DNA of 64,000 bases from Paenibacillus glycinis (GCF_009909185.1 NZ_JAAAMV010000011.1:62001-126000); one strand, 5' to 3'. Positions 52,152-61,560 are shown, numbered from the stretch's first letter. Notes: generated by a model from the sequence alone, not told the origin. Made by a program: numbers and translations.

Positions 52152-53177
52152 ATGAAGCCGACGATTTACGACGTTGCCCGGGAGGCGGGCGTATCCATCG
52201 CCACAGTGTCCAAGGTCATCAATCGGACCGGCAAAATCAGCGAGAAAACGAGAGAACGCGTCGCGGCCGTCATGGAAGGGATGGGCTACGCGCCCAACCT
52301 CGTGGCGACGGCGCTATCGAGCAAGAAGACGTTCATGATCGGCCTGCTGCTTCCGGACATATCGAACCCTTATTTCGCCGAGCTCGCGCGCAATATCGAA
52401 GACCGGGCGCATGAGCTGAGTTACAATATCGTGATCTGCAACACCGACAATCACGTGGACAAGGAACGCGAATACTTGACCTTTCTCCAGCAGAAAGGGG
52501 TCGACGGCATCCTGCTCGCGACCGGGCTTGCCCACCCGGAGTCGCTCGGCCTGGTCACGGACCGGCAGCTGCCGATCACCGTCATCGCCCGCGAAGTGCC
52601 GCGTACGCCGGTGAACACCGTGCTCGTCGACGATTTCATGGGCGGCTTCCTGGCGACGTCGCATCTGCTGGAGCTCGGCCACCGGGAGATCGCGATCATC
52701 GTCGAGAGCATGGATCTTGAAAGCTCCCGCCAGCGGCTGAAGGGCTACCGGGCGGCGCTGGAGGAGCATAATTGCGCGTTCCACGCCGAGCGGGTCGCGG
52801 TCAGCGACTTCACGGTCGCCTCGGGGATGGAAATCGCCGGCGGCATCCTGGACGCGCCGGACCGCCCGACGGCGGTGTTCGCCTGCAACGACCTGCTGGC
52901 CATCGGCACGATCCAGGCCGCCCGTTCTCGCGGCATTCCGGTGCCCGGCGAGCTGTCCGTCGTCGGCTTCGACAATACGTTCCTGTGCGGCATCATCGAT
53001 CCCGCGCTCACGACGGTCGGCCAGCCGATCCGCGAGCTCGGACGCCAGGCGGTGGATCTGCTGCACAAGCAGATGAGCGGGGAGGAGCCAGCCCGCCAGC
53101 GGGTCGTGCTGCTGCCCGAGCTGGTCGTGCGGGCGTCGACGCAGCCGCCGCTCGAACGGACGAGCGCCGTTAAGTAA
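52152..53177 (+). CDS. LacI-family transcriptional regulator of the inositol operon
   Basis: 341 residues. N-terminal HTH with TIYDVAREAGVSIATVSKVINRTGKISEKTRERV, a hinge helix (ALSSKKT region), then a sugar-binding domain starting MIGLLLPDISNPYFAELARNIEDRA and containing VVGFDNTFLCGIIDPALTTVGQPIRELG. The ATG at 52152 is 8 bases after GGGAG; the ATG at 52146 is too close. Bacillus iol operons are usually controlled by the DeoR-type IolR, so a LacI-type regulator here is a variant. Its likely target is the TAAGCGCTTA palindrome at 41872-41885. Confidence 0.92.
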   Translation: MKPTIYDVAREAGVSIATVSKVINRTGKISEKTRERVAAVMEGMGYAPNLVATALSSKKTFMIGLLLPDISNPYFAELARNIEDRAHELSYNIVICNTDNHVDKEREYLTFLQQKGVDGILLATGLAHPESLGLVTDRQLPITVIAREVPRTPVNTVLVDDFMGGFLATSHLLELGHREIAIIVESMDLESSRQRLKGYRAALEEHNCAFHAERVAVSDFTVASGMEIAGGILDAPDRPTAVFACNDLLAIGTIQAARSRGIPVPGELSVVGFDNTFLCGIIDPALTTVGQPIRELGRQAVDLLHKQMSGEEPARQRVVLLPELVVRASTQPPLERTSAVK

Positions 53178-53262
53178 CGACGCTGCAGGCGCAATCGGCC
53201 CTTGAACGCCTTTGCTGTGTCGCGAATGGCTGAAGAGCGGCCCGATTCGCGCCGAAAGACGA

Positions 53263-53310
53263 GAAGACCCTCCATGGCCGCCGGCAGGCGGCACGCGGAG
53301 GGTCTTCTTT
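53263..53310 (+). terminator. Intrinsic terminator at the end of the iol operon
   Basis: GAAGACCCTCC pairs with GGAGGGTCTTC, with inner CCGCC/GGCGG pairing, followed by TTTGG. The remaining 53311-53483 shows no gene. Confidence 0.8.
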
Positions 53311-53483
53311 GGCATGAAATGCGCGCTCGGCCGCGCTCTGGCAAGACCGAGGGGTTTACTGTGGCCGCTCAATACGGCAAGCCGCCTAATCGGCCGAAAT
53401 AACGGAATTTGTGTCCGCATAGAGCGATTGAAGCGCCCAGGCGGGTTAGCAAGGCATGCTCAGCCGCAGCAGCCCCTGCCGGA

Positions 53484-54851
53484 TTACTTCAAGCTCGCCG
53501 GCAGCTTCACGCCGTACAGCGTCCCGCCGGAGCGGATATAAATCATCCCGCCGGATTGCAGCGTGGCTTCGAACGCGCGCGAGCCGAGCTTGACGCTGAA
53601 GACCGGCTTGAACGACGCGAAATCGTAGGCGTCCAGCGTGCCGTCGGCGCGGGCGACGTAGAGGCCTTTGCCGTACAGGTCGGTCTGCACCGGTTGGACG
53701 CCGTTCGGGAATTCCGCGAATTGGCCGTTCGCCGTCTTGAGCACGCCGATGCCGTTATCGTGGATATTCTGATACAGCAGCCGTCCGCCGTCGACCGCAT
53801 AGAGCGGCTGATAATCCCGCGCGTTCGGGGAAGCCCAGCGCTGCGCGGGTTTGCCGTTCGCGCTGTAGGCCGCGAAGTCGTATTTGGCAACGGCTTGATC
53901 CTGATAGATATAGAGGTCGTTGCCGTACAAGAACGCGGAGCCGCTTGCGCCGCCGAACTGGTATTGGCCGGGCGTAGCGAGCGTGTTCGTCCATGCGTAC
54001 ACGCGCTCGCCCTTCTTGGCGCCGGACTTCAAACTCAGCGCGGCGATGCGCAGCCGCTTGTTGGCAGGATCGTTGTCGCCGACCATATATTCATCAATGA
54101 CGGAATAGACTAGCCCGTCCCTGACGGCGAGGGGCGCGAGCTGTCGGAACGAGGTCCACAGCTGCTTGCCGGTCTTCTTGTCGTAGGCGTTGATCTGCGT
54201 CGAAGACAGCGCGCCCTGCACCGCGTAACTGCGGAGCACGACGCCGTCCGTCTCCGTCACGCCGTTCAAGCCGCCTTCGTATTGGGGAGCGGTCTCCATC
54301 GTTTTCCAGAGCAGCTTGCCGGTCGCCCGGTCCAGCGCGAAGAGCGTCAGGTTCTGCGTCACGTAGACCGTATCGCCGACGGGAGCGATGCTCTCCGCCT
54401 TGTCCGCGCGGATGGGCGCCGTCCATTTCTTGCCGCCGTTCGTGCCGACCGCATAGACGGCGCCGTCCTTCGTCAGGCCGTAGAGGACGCCTTGCCCGTA
54501 GGCGAGCAGCGGCTTGAGCGCGGCGCCGTAGGTCCACAGCTTCCGTCCGCTCGCGCCGTCGTAGGCGGCGAGCTGCCCGCCGTCCGCGAGCGCGAACACG
54601 CGGCCTTCCTCGGCGATCGCCGACGTGAAGGGTCTGCCGTCCTGTTCGAATTGGGCCAGCCGTACCTGCCACAGCGGCTTTACCGCTGGCGCGGGGACGG
54701 ATGCTCCGTAGATCGGCGTGGAGCTGCTCAAGACCGGTCGTTCCGCATGCGCGACCGTCGGGCCGGCCGGTGGGAAGGCGAAGGCAATGGCCGCGGCGAC
54801 GCTAAGCGCGGCGGCCGTTATCGGGGTTGATCGTCGTTTTTTTCGCATCAT
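53484..54851 (-). CDS. Secreted PQQ-like beta-propeller repeat protein
   Basis: 455 residues. A Sec signal peptide (basic MMRKKRRS, hydrophobic core, cleavage near AHA-E about 36) is followed by repeated propeller blades containing A-Y-D-G-A-S-G-R-K-L-W-T and related patterns, for example YDGASGRKLWTYG, LDRATGKLLWKT and YDKKTGKQLWTS. These are PQQ-like/Trp-docking blades. No catalytic PQQ ligands are evident, so it is probably a scaffold or cell-wall protein rather than a dehydrogenase. The ribosome binding site is weak (GGTG). Function unknown. Confidence 0.85.
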   Translation of the reverse strand: MMRKKRRSTPITAAALSVAAAIAFAFPPAGPTVAHAERPVLSSSTPIYGASVPAPAVKPLWQVRLAQFEQDGRPFTSAIAEEGRVFALADGGQLAAYDGASGRKLWTYGAALKPLLAYGQGVLYGLTKDGAVYAVGTNGGKKWTAPIRADKAESIAPVGDTVYVTQNLTLFALDRATGKLLWKTMETAPQYEGGLNGVTETDGVVLRSYAVQGALSSTQINAYDKKTGKQLWTSFRQLAPLAVRDGLVYSVIDEYMVGDNDPANKRLRIAALSLKSGAKKGERVYAWTNTLATPGQYQFGGASGSAFLYGNDLYIYQDQAVAKYDFAAYSANGKPAQRWASPNARDYQPLYAVDGGRLLYQNIHDNGIGVLKTANGQFAEFPNGVQPVQTDLYGKGLYVARADGTLDAYDFASFKPVFSVKLGSRAFEATLQSGGMIYIRSGGTLYGVKLPASLK

Positions 54852-55015
54852 GCACCATCCATTTTATAAGTTTTGGCATTATGGGAGAGGGCCGGTAGCC
54901 CGGAAATGCTTATATAGACGGTACGCTGTTGTAATATGTTGCAAGAAAAGGGAAATCGTTCATCCGCAGAGCGCATCCGTATTCGGGCGTCATGGCGCCA
55001 TGGCCCTGAAAACGC

Positions 55016-55062
55016 AGAAAACGCCGCTTCCCGTGTACGTCCCGTACAGGAAAGCGGCGTTA
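55016..55062 (-). terminator. Intrinsic terminator after the 55-residue gene
   Basis: The arms AACGCCGCTT(CCCGTGTAC) and (CCGTACAGG)AAAGCGGCGTT pair. On the minus strand the stem ends in TTTTC. Confidence 0.75.
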
Positions 55063-55121
55063 TTCATCTGATACTAAGCGGCGTTGTCGGCGTCGGTCGA
55101 TGCTTTGGCTTCGGCGGCTGC

Positions 55122-55289
55122 TCATGCGAACAATGCCGTCATTAAGGCTTGCATGCGCTTGATCATGCCTTTATGACTGATTGCTCTGGTCTTGCTCGGG
55201 GTTTCCAGTTTCCATTGCTCGGCGGCCAATTTTTGAAGTTGTTTTTCCTTCATGTCGGCCAGGTTTTGATGCACGTAATGGTTCATCAT
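55122..55289 (-). CDS. Small uncharacterised protein of 55 residues
   Basis: Reads MMNHYVHQNLADMKEKQLQK at the start and ends IKRMQALMTALFA. Basic, helical, no membrane segment. TGGAGCG lies 9 bases before the first ATG (55289; a second ATG at 55286), and a terminator follows the stop, so the unit has a full set of gene signals despite its size. Codon use is less G/C-biased than neighbours. I do not recognise a family; the Lys/Gln-rich amphipathic pattern could suit a small regulatory or nucleic-acid-binding protein. Confidence 0.6.
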   Translation of the reverse strand: MMNHYVHQNLADMKEKQLQKLAAEQWKLETPSKTRAISHKGMIKRMQALMTALFA

Positions 55290-55445
55290 TGCGGTTCACG
55301 CTCCACAGAAAGTTTTATTGCAGATCTGGAACTCATTGTCTTTCACTGCCAAAGAAATATTATCATGTACTTCGGCATAGCAGTTATCTATAATAATCGA
55401 TGATTGCAATCGGTTTTTCCGATGCTAGAAACGGAGTTGACGGGC

Positions 55446-56336
55446 ATGGACATTCAGCATTTCCTTACGTTCCGCGAGGTGGCCAAATGGCAGAATTTCA
55501 CGAAAGCGGCCGAGCAGCTCGGCTATGCGCAATCAAGCGTGACGACGCAGATTCAGAAGCTGGAGCAGGAGTACGGCGTCGTCCTGTTCGAGCGGTTCGG
55601 GCGGCGGATGCGCTTGACCCAATCCGGCGAGCAAATGCTGGTTTATGCCAACCAAATCTCCGATTTGTTCCGGGAGTCCAAGTCGGTTATCGGCAAGCAG
55701 GAGGGCGGCATGTTATGCCTGTCGACCATCGAAACGATGGCCGCCTTCTTGCTTCCGAAGTATTTGCACCGGTTTCGGCAGGTGTTTCCCAATATTCAGG
55801 TTATGCTTGAACCGGCCCAGGAGGAGCGCGTCAAGCAGTCGATCCGGGATGGCGAGGCGGACATGGGCATCCTTCTCAATGAACCGTTGTCGGACCCGGA
55901 ACTGGACAGCATCATCATTCGTCGGGAAGAGATGGTCGTCGTGGCGAACAAAGACCATCCGCTCGCGGGGCGGGACGTTGTGGAGTGGGGGCATCTAAGC
56001 GGAGAGTCGTTCGTCATGACGGAGCAAGACTGCACCTATCGCGACACGTTCGAGCGGGAGCTCAGGACGAGGCAGATTCCGTACCGGCGCGCCTTCGAGC
56101 TCGGCAGCATGGAAGCCATCAAGCAGTGCGTCTATTATGGGCTCGGAATCGCGTTGATCCCGAGAATCGCCGTGTTGGCCGAACTGGAGAAAGACCTGCT
56201 CTGCACGCTGCCGCTCCGCATGGAGAACCTTTCCTTCTACACGCAGCTGGTCTATCACAAGCGCAAATACATGACGCCGTCCATGAAATACCTCATCCAG
56301 CTGCTGACGGAAAGCCCGCAGACGCAGCTGGCCTAA
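55446..56336 (+). CDS. LysR-family transcriptional regulator
   Basis: 296 residues. N-terminal winged HTH MDIQHFLTFREVAKWQNFTKAAEQLGYAQSSVTTQIQKLE (standard LysR), followed by the PBP2-type effector domain with GGMLCLSTIETMAAFLLPKYLHRF near 92 and YYGLGIALIPRIAVLAEL near 235. The frame opens at 55404, but GGAG precedes the ATG at 55446, which gives the family start. It has no obvious divergent partner gene, since the upstream neighbour is only a 55-residue ORF on the other strand; the target is unknown. Confidence 0.92.
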   Translation: MDIQHFLTFREVAKWQNFTKAAEQLGYAQSSVTTQIQKLEQEYGVVLFERFGRRMRLTQSGEQMLVYANQISDLFRESKSVIGKQEGGMLCLSTIETMAAFLLPKYLHRFRQVFPNIQVMLEPAQEERVKQSIRDGEADMGILLNEPLSDPELDSIIIRREEMVVVANKDHPLAGRDVVEWGHLSGESFVMTEQDCTYRDTFERELRTRQIPYRRAFELGSMEAIKQCVYYGLGIALIPRIAVLAELEKDLLCTLPLRMENLSFYTQLVYHKRKYMTPSMKYLIQLLTESPQTQLA

Positions 56337-56353
56337 GCCTGCGCGTTCGCATG

Positions 56354-56389
56354 AAGAAACCGCCCCACGGAGGGCGGTTTCTTGTTCTT
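56354..56389. terminator. Intrinsic terminator between convergent genes
   Basis: GAAACCGCCC-CACGGA-GGGCGGTTTC is followed by TTGTTCTT. Confidence 0.85.
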
Positions 56390-56470
56390 GCCGAAGCTGC
56401 TTCTATTCAATGTCAACAAGTCGGCCAACGTCCGGGGAGGAACCCTTTCGCTTTGCCGGGGATGCCGTCC

Positions 56471-58783
56471 TTACGCCGCGTTCGGCCCGTGCTCCCGCAA
56501 AATCCGCGCCATCGCGGCTGCCGGCTGGGGCGGATAGTACAGGTAGCCTTGAATGTCGTTGCAGCGGTTGTCCTGCAGGAAATCGAGCTGCTCCTGCGTC
56601 TCGACGCCTTCCGCGACGATGGTCAGGTTCAGATGGCTCGCCATCAGCAGCATGGCGAGAATGATCGCCTCGTCCTTCGGTTCCTTGCGGATGCCGTTCA
56701 CGAACGAGCGGTCGATCTTGATTTTGTCGACGGGCAGCCGCTTCAGGTAGTTAAGCGACGAGTAGTGGGTGCCGAAGTCGTCGATGGAGATCGTGATCGC
56801 CAAATTGCGCAGCTCCTGCAGCGTCAGTGAGTTGTCGTCGCGCATCGCGGTGTTCTCCGTGATCTCCAGCTCCAGATAAGCGGGATCGAGTCCGCTCTCG
56901 GCGAGAATCCCCTTGATCTGGTCGGACAGCCGGTTGCGCTGGCCGAACTGGCGCGCGGACAGGTTGACCGCGGTCCGCACGGGCGGCAGCCCGGCGTCCT
57001 GCCACGCTTTGTTCTGGTGGCATACGCTGCGGAGCACCCATTCGCCGATCGGCTCCATAAGCCCGCTTTCCTCGGCGATCGGGATGAACAGCGACGGCGG
57101 GATGCTGCCGCGCTTGGGATGGTTCCAGCGGATGAGCGCCTCGAGGCCGACGATGCGTTTGCTCTCGATCTCGATCTGCGGCTGGTAGTGGACCTCGAAT
57201 TCGCCGTTGTCGAGCGCGCGCCGCAGGCTGTTCTTGATGTAGATCTTCTCGTCGGCGTTCGCGATCAGCGAGTCGTCGTAGAGGCGAAAATTGTTTTTGC
57301 CTTCCTCTTTGGCCCGGTACATCGCGGCATCCGCGTATTTCATCAGCTGGGCGGCGTCATCCCCGTGGTCGGGGAAAAGCGTGACGCCGATGCTGGCCGT
57401 GACGAAGTAGTCGATATCGTTCAGGACGAAAGGCTGCTGAAACAGGTCGACGACCTGCTGCGCGGCCTCCTGCAGCTGGGCGGCGTCCGCGATCGCCGGC
57501 AGAATGATCGTGAATTCATCGCCGCCGATGCGCGAGAACAGCTCGTCCTCGTGCAGCAGGCCAGACAGCCGGCAGCCGACCTCCTGCAGCAGCAAATCGC
57601 CGCAGGCATGGCCGAGCGTGTCGTTGATCAGCTTGAATTGATCCAGGTCGAGGAACAGCAACGCGAACGATTGGCCTTGGCTGCGGGCCAGCGCGATCGT
57701 CTCCTCCAGCCGCTCCTGAAAGTACGTCCGGTTGTACAGCCCCGTCACCGCATCGCGGTAAGCGACCTGCCGAAGCTTCCGTTCGCTGTGCTCCAGCAGC
57801 GTGTTCTGTTGGCGAAGCTCGTCCTCCGTCGCGATCAGCGCCCCGTAAGTGGCCTCCAACCGCTGATTGGCCTCGGTGAGGTGGACGGTGCGGTCCTTGA
57901 CCATCCGCTGCAGGTTCTGGCGCTTGGTCAGCAGCACATACAGCAAGTAATTCAGCAATACGAGCACGAGCAAACCGCTCAGCGCGGTAATCCGCACGCG
58001 CGCATCGATGGCGTTCAGCTTGGCCTTGCCCGGCCGCGCGGCGAGCTCCCAGCGGCTGCCGGCCACTTCGATCGCCGCATGCACGGACGAATCGGCAAAT
58101 AGATCGCTCCGCCCGAAGATCTGTCGGTCTCCTGCTCGGACGGCCATGTCGATGCCGCCGTCTCCTGCAAGGCCTGCGTCGCCCAGCATCGGCGGGATGT
58201 CCAGCACGACGGAGACGAAGCCCCAGAACCGGCCCTCGTCGAAGACGGCCTGGCGGGAAATCATGCCGAGACCGCCGTTCTTCAATGTCATGGGGCCGAG
58301 TACCGACGGGCCGCCGCTTGCCTTGGTCTGGTCCGCGTTCTGCCGGATGGCGGGGTCCGGGCTCGCGAACAGGTTCATGCCGAGCACCGATTCGTTCGAT
58401 CCGAGCGGGTAGATGAACTTCGCGATGCCGTCCGGATACATGGCCAAATACCGCACGCCGGTCGTCGAGCCGATGAAGCTGCCGGCAAAAGTATCGAAGC
58501 AGGCTTGATCCAAGGTCCGTCCTTCCGCGAGCGTGGCGTTGACGTATGCCTTGAGGCCGTCCGCGAGGAGCAGGCGGCGTTCCAAGGTAAGCTTGAGCGA
58601 GGCGGCATGCGTATTCAGCATGGCGGAGGTCTCTTGCCGGACCTCCTTGCGCAGCATATGGTTATAGGCGTCCGTAATCCACCAGAAACAGACGCCGACG
58701 ACGAGCGTGACAACGAGCAAAATCAATCGGATTTTGCGGGGATGCGTGAAGCGTGCTTGGGACGCCTTGGGCCAACCGTGCAT
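56471..58783 (-). CDS. CHASE-GGDEF-EAL membrane protein (cyclic-di-GMP turnover)
   Basis: 770 residues. TM1 about 22-42, an extracellular CHASE-type sensor (about 60-265), TM2 about 270-292, a coiled coil, then GGDEF (about 345-505) and EAL (about 525-765) domains. The cyclase site SRIGGDEFTII is intact, as is the phosphodiesterase site EALIRWNHP with ENTAM, DDFGT and EGVET. Both activities are therefore possible; which dominates cannot be told. The frame opens at 58804, but AAAGGAG precedes the ATG at 58783. Monocistronic; sensed signal unknown. Confidence 0.93.
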   Translation of the reverse strand: MHGWPKASQARFTHPRKIRLILLVVTLVVGVCFWWITDAYNHMLRKEVRQETSAMLNTHAASLKLTLERRLLLADGLKAYVNATLAEGRTLDQACFDTFAGSFIGSTTGVRYLAMYPDGIAKFIYPLGSNESVLGMNLFASPDPAIRQNADQTKASGGPSVLGPMTLKNGGLGMISRQAVFDEGRFWGFVSVVLDIPPMLGDAGLAGDGGIDMAVRAGDRQIFGRSDLFADSSVHAAIEVAGSRWELAARPGKAKLNAIDARVRITALSGLLVLVLLNYLLYVLLTKRQNLQRMVKDRTVHLTEANQRLEATYGALIATEDELRQQNTLLEHSERKLRQVAYRDAVTGLYNRTYFQERLEETIALARSQGQSFALLFLDLDQFKLINDTLGHACGDLLLQEVGCRLSGLLHEDELFSRIGGDEFTIILPAIADAAQLQEAAQQVVDLFQQPFVLNDIDYFVTASIGVTLFPDHGDDAAQLMKYADAAMYRAKEEGKNNFRLYDDSLIANADEKIYIKNSLRRALDNGEFEVHYQPQIEIESKRIVGLEALIRWNHPKRGSIPPSLFIPIAEESGLMEPIGEWVLRSVCHQNKAWQDAGLPPVRTAVNLSARQFGQRNRLSDQIKGILAESGLDPAYLELEITENTAMRDDNSLTLQELRNLAITISIDDFGTHYSSLNYLKRLPVDKIKIDRSFVNGIRKEPKDEAIILAMLLMASHLNLTIVAEGVETQEQLDFLQDNRCNDIQGYLYYPPQPAAAMARILREHGPNAA

Positions 58784-59015
58784 GTGCGGGCTCCTTTCAA
58801 ACAAACGGAAAGTTCTGGAAATGATCGGCTCTTGGTACTATTTCGGCATAAATCGACAAATTCCTCCAAGGATTGCTAGATTCGGCAAGCGCGAGTTGAA
58901 AAAGCCGGCCAAGACTACGCTAACGGCTGCGGCCGGAAAAGATTCCCGGCAGGTTTCCGCCTTCCCGCGGGCGAATAGAAGAGATAATCTTCGCGAATAA
59001 AGGAGTGAGCCGCCA

Positions 59016-60038
59016 ATGAATCAGTGGCATTTGCTGCCCAAAGTCGACCTTCACGTTCACCTCGACGGAAGCCTGCGGCCGGATACGGTCCTCGCGATCG
59101 CCGAGGCCGAAGGCATCGGGCTGCCGGTCTCGACCGAGGCGGAGCTCATTCCCTACATGCAGGTGGACGAGGAATGCCGCAGCCTGCCGGAGTATTTGAG
59201 CAAATTCGCGTTTACGACCCGTTTCCTGCAGTCCGGCGCGGCGCTGGAGCGCGTGGCGTTCGAGACGCTGGAGCAGGCGGCCGCGCACAACTGCCGTTAT
59301 ATCGAGGTGCGCTTCGCCCCTCAGCTGCACCGGCTTAATGGGCTGCACGCGGAAGAAGCCATCCATCACGTCATCGAAGGGCTGAAGCGCGCGGAGCGGC
59401 AGTTCGATATTCAGGGACGGGCGATCGCGATCTGCATGCGCAACCACGACCGCGCGGATAATTTGGCCGTGATCGAAGCGGCGGCCCGATACGCCGGACG
59501 CGGCTTGGCGGCGGTGGACCTGGCGGGCGACGAGTCGTCGTATCCGCCGGAGCTGTTCCGCGACGTCTTCGCGCTCGCGCATAAGCGCGGGCTGCCCGTC
59601 ACCATCCATGCGGGCGAAGCGGGCGGAGCGGCCAACGTCTACGAGGCGGTCGAGCACCTGGGCGCGTCGCGCATCGGCCACGGCGTTCGACTGCGGGAGA
59701 ACCCGGACGTGCTGCGTATGGTGCTGGAGCGGCGCATCCCGCTCGAGATGTGCCCGGTCAGCAACATCCAGACGAAGGCGGTGTCGGGCTGGGATGCCTA
59801 TCCGATCCGGGAATACTTCGAGCAAGGTCTGTCGATTACGCTGAACACGGACAATCCGAGCGTCTCCGGGACGGATATCACGCGGGAATACCGCATCGTC
59901 GCCGAGAAGTTCGGTTTCACCGACCGGGAGCTGGCCGTCCTGATCCGCAACGGAGCGGGAGCGGCGTTCCTGGAGGACTCGGAGAAGAAAGCGCTGGTTC
60001 GGCGCATCGACGCGGAGCTGGCGGCATTGAATCTATAG
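59016..60038 (+). CDS. add: Adenosine deaminase
   Basis: Zinc hydrolase converting adenosine to inosine. 340 residues. KVDLHVHLDGSLRPDTV near 10 gives the first two metal-binding His. HAGEAGGAANVYEAVEHLGASRIGHGVRL near 195 supplies the third His, catalytic Glu and His, and TLNTDNPSVSGTDITREY near 275 supplies the metal-binding Asp. These match the adenosine/adenine deaminase family; the pattern and length favour adenosine, with aminodeoxyfutalosine as an outside alternative given mqn genes in the same genome. AAGGAG precedes the ATG. Confidence 0.92.
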   Translation: MNQWHLLPKVDLHVHLDGSLRPDTVLAIAEAEGIGLPVSTEAELIPYMQVDEECRSLPEYLSKFAFTTRFLQSGAALERVAFETLEQAAAHNCRYIEVRFAPQLHRLNGLHAEEAIHHVIEGLKRAERQFDIQGRAIAICMRNHDRADNLAVIEAAARYAGRGLAAVDLAGDESSYPPELFRDVFALAHKRGLPVTIHAGEAGGAANVYEAVEHLGASRIGHGVRLRENPDVLRMVLERRIPLEMCPVSNIQTKAVSGWDAYPIREYFEQGLSITLNTDNPSVSGTDITREYRIVAEKFGFTDRELAVLIRNGAGAAFLEDSEKKALVRRIDAELAALNL

Positions 60039-60308
60039 CAAGAAGCGGCATGGCGCGCCGCGCAACCGTAACGCTAACCGTAGGCAACCAAGAACGCAGC
60101 TTTTGACCATCACCATCGCAACGTTAATCGCAACCTCTTCGATTCGCGGCGCTGCCAAGGATCTGAGAGTGCCGGCGCTGGAAACTTCCTTGGCAAGCAG
60201 GGGCCGTCCGGTCGACTTCGAGTGCGTTTCTCCTTTATACTTACGGAAAAGAACCATTCGGTTTGGCCGGATCGTCCGGCCGGGCGAGGGAGAGGAGCTG
60301 CGGGAAAG

Positions 60309-61379
60309 ATGAGCATGGATACATCCGCTGCGGAGCTGCGGGAAAGCGAGGAGCAGGCGGATCGGGCGCGCCGGGAACGCTATTCGCGGCAAATGCTGTT
60401 CGCGCCGATCGGCGAGAGCGGGCAGCGCAGGATCGAAGCCGCGCAGGTCGCGATCGTGGGCATGGGCGCGCTCGGCACCGTCATCGCCAATCATTTGGCC
60501 CGGGCGGGCGTAGGGCGGCTGCGGATCATCGACCGGGATTACGTCGAGCGGAGCAATCTGCAGCGGCAAATGCTGTACGACGAGGACGACGTCTTGGAGG
60601 TTCGGCCCAAGGTCATCGCCGCGGAGCGGAGGCTGAAGCGGATCAACGGCGGCATCGCCGTCGAACCGATCGTCTCGCATCTAACGGCCGCCAACGCCGA
60701 GGAACTGCTGGACGGCGCCGATCTCGTCCTGGACGGCACCGACAACTTCGGCACGCGCCTGCTGCTGAACGACGTCTGCTTCAAGCACGGAATTCCGTTC
60801 ATCTACGGCGGGGCCGTCAGCTCGAACGGGATGAGCGCGGTATTCGTTCCCGGCGAGACCTCCTGTCTGCGCTGCCTGCTCGGCAGCGGCGACAGCGCCG
60901 GGGATACGTGCGACACGGCGGGCGTGATCTCGCCGATCGTCGACATCGTCGCCTCGCTGCAGGCGGTGGAGGCGCTGAAGCTTCTCGTCGGCGCCGGCTC
61001 CGCGAGGCGGCAGGGCCTGCTGTCCATGGACATCTGGCGGAACGGCACGCTCGACATGAAGCTGCCTTCGCCGAGCCCGACCTGCCCGACGTGCGGGCTC
61101 AAGCAGTATCCGTCCCTGAACGCCGCGGACGCCGCGCTGCCCGTCACGCTGTGCGGCCGGGAGACGGTGCAGATCGGCGGGCGCCGGGGGCTTGATCTGG
61201 ATGTACTGAAGGAGAAGCTGGCGCGTTCCTGCGCGCTGACATCGAATCCGTACCTGCTGAGGGCGGAGCTGCCCGAAGGCGAGCGGCTCGTGATCTTCCC
61301 CGACGGGCGCGTGCTCGTGCAGGGCACGGAGGATCTGGCGCGCGCGCAGTCGCTGTACGATCGTTACGTCGGCTCGTGA
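60309..61379 (+). CDS. ThiF/MoeB/HesA-family E1-like adenylyltransferase
   Basis: 356 residues. VAIVGMGALGTVIANHLARAGVG near 40 is the nucleotide loop, RIIDRDYVERSNLQRQMLYDEDDV near 65 the adenylation region, LDGTDNFGTRLLLND near 140 and the thiol region DTAGVISPIVDIVASLQAVEALK near 195. Two Cys pairs, CLRC and CPTC, form the structural zinc site. It would adenylate the C-terminus of a sulfur-carrier protein (ThiS or MoaD). A C-terminal extension of 80 residues is not a full rhodanese domain. GAGGAG precedes the ATG at 60309. No thiS or moa gene is beside it. The 60039-60308 gap holds no recognisable gene. Confidence 0.88.
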   Translation: MSMDTSAAELRESEEQADRARRERYSRQMLFAPIGESGQRRIEAAQVAIVGMGALGTVIANHLARAGVGRLRIIDRDYVERSNLQRQMLYDEDDVLEVRPKVIAAERRLKRINGGIAVEPIVSHLTAANAEELLDGADLVLDGTDNFGTRLLLNDVCFKHGIPFIYGGAVSSNGMSAVFVPGETSCLRCLLGSGDSAGDTCDTAGVISPIVDIVASLQAVEALKLLVGAGSARRQGLLSMDIWRNGTLDMKLPSPSPTCPTCGLKQYPSLNAADAALPVTLCGRETVQIGGRRGLDLDVLKEKLARSCALTSNPYLLRAELPEGERLVIFPDGRVLVQGTEDLARAQSLYDRYVGS

Positions 61380-61505
61380 TTCAAATTTTGGCGAATGGTG
61401 TATATAAATGCCAACGGTCGTGTATAATAGCAGAAGCAAGCGGTCGTTGGCTTCCGTGCGAATAACGGAAGAAACATCAAATTTATGTAAAGTCTTGTAA
61501 GCTCA

Positions 61506-61534
61506 TTGCAATTCAAAATTAGATATGATACTAT
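61506..61534 (+). promoter_or_regulatory. Promoter of the cold shock gene
   Basis: TTGCAA (61506-61511), a 17-base spacer ending TGA and TACTAT (61529-61534) form an extended -10 promoter. The transcript start would be near 61541, giving a leader of about 137 bases. Confidence 0.65.
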
Positions 61535-61560
61535 GGCCTTAGTCATAAAAGAACCTGAAT

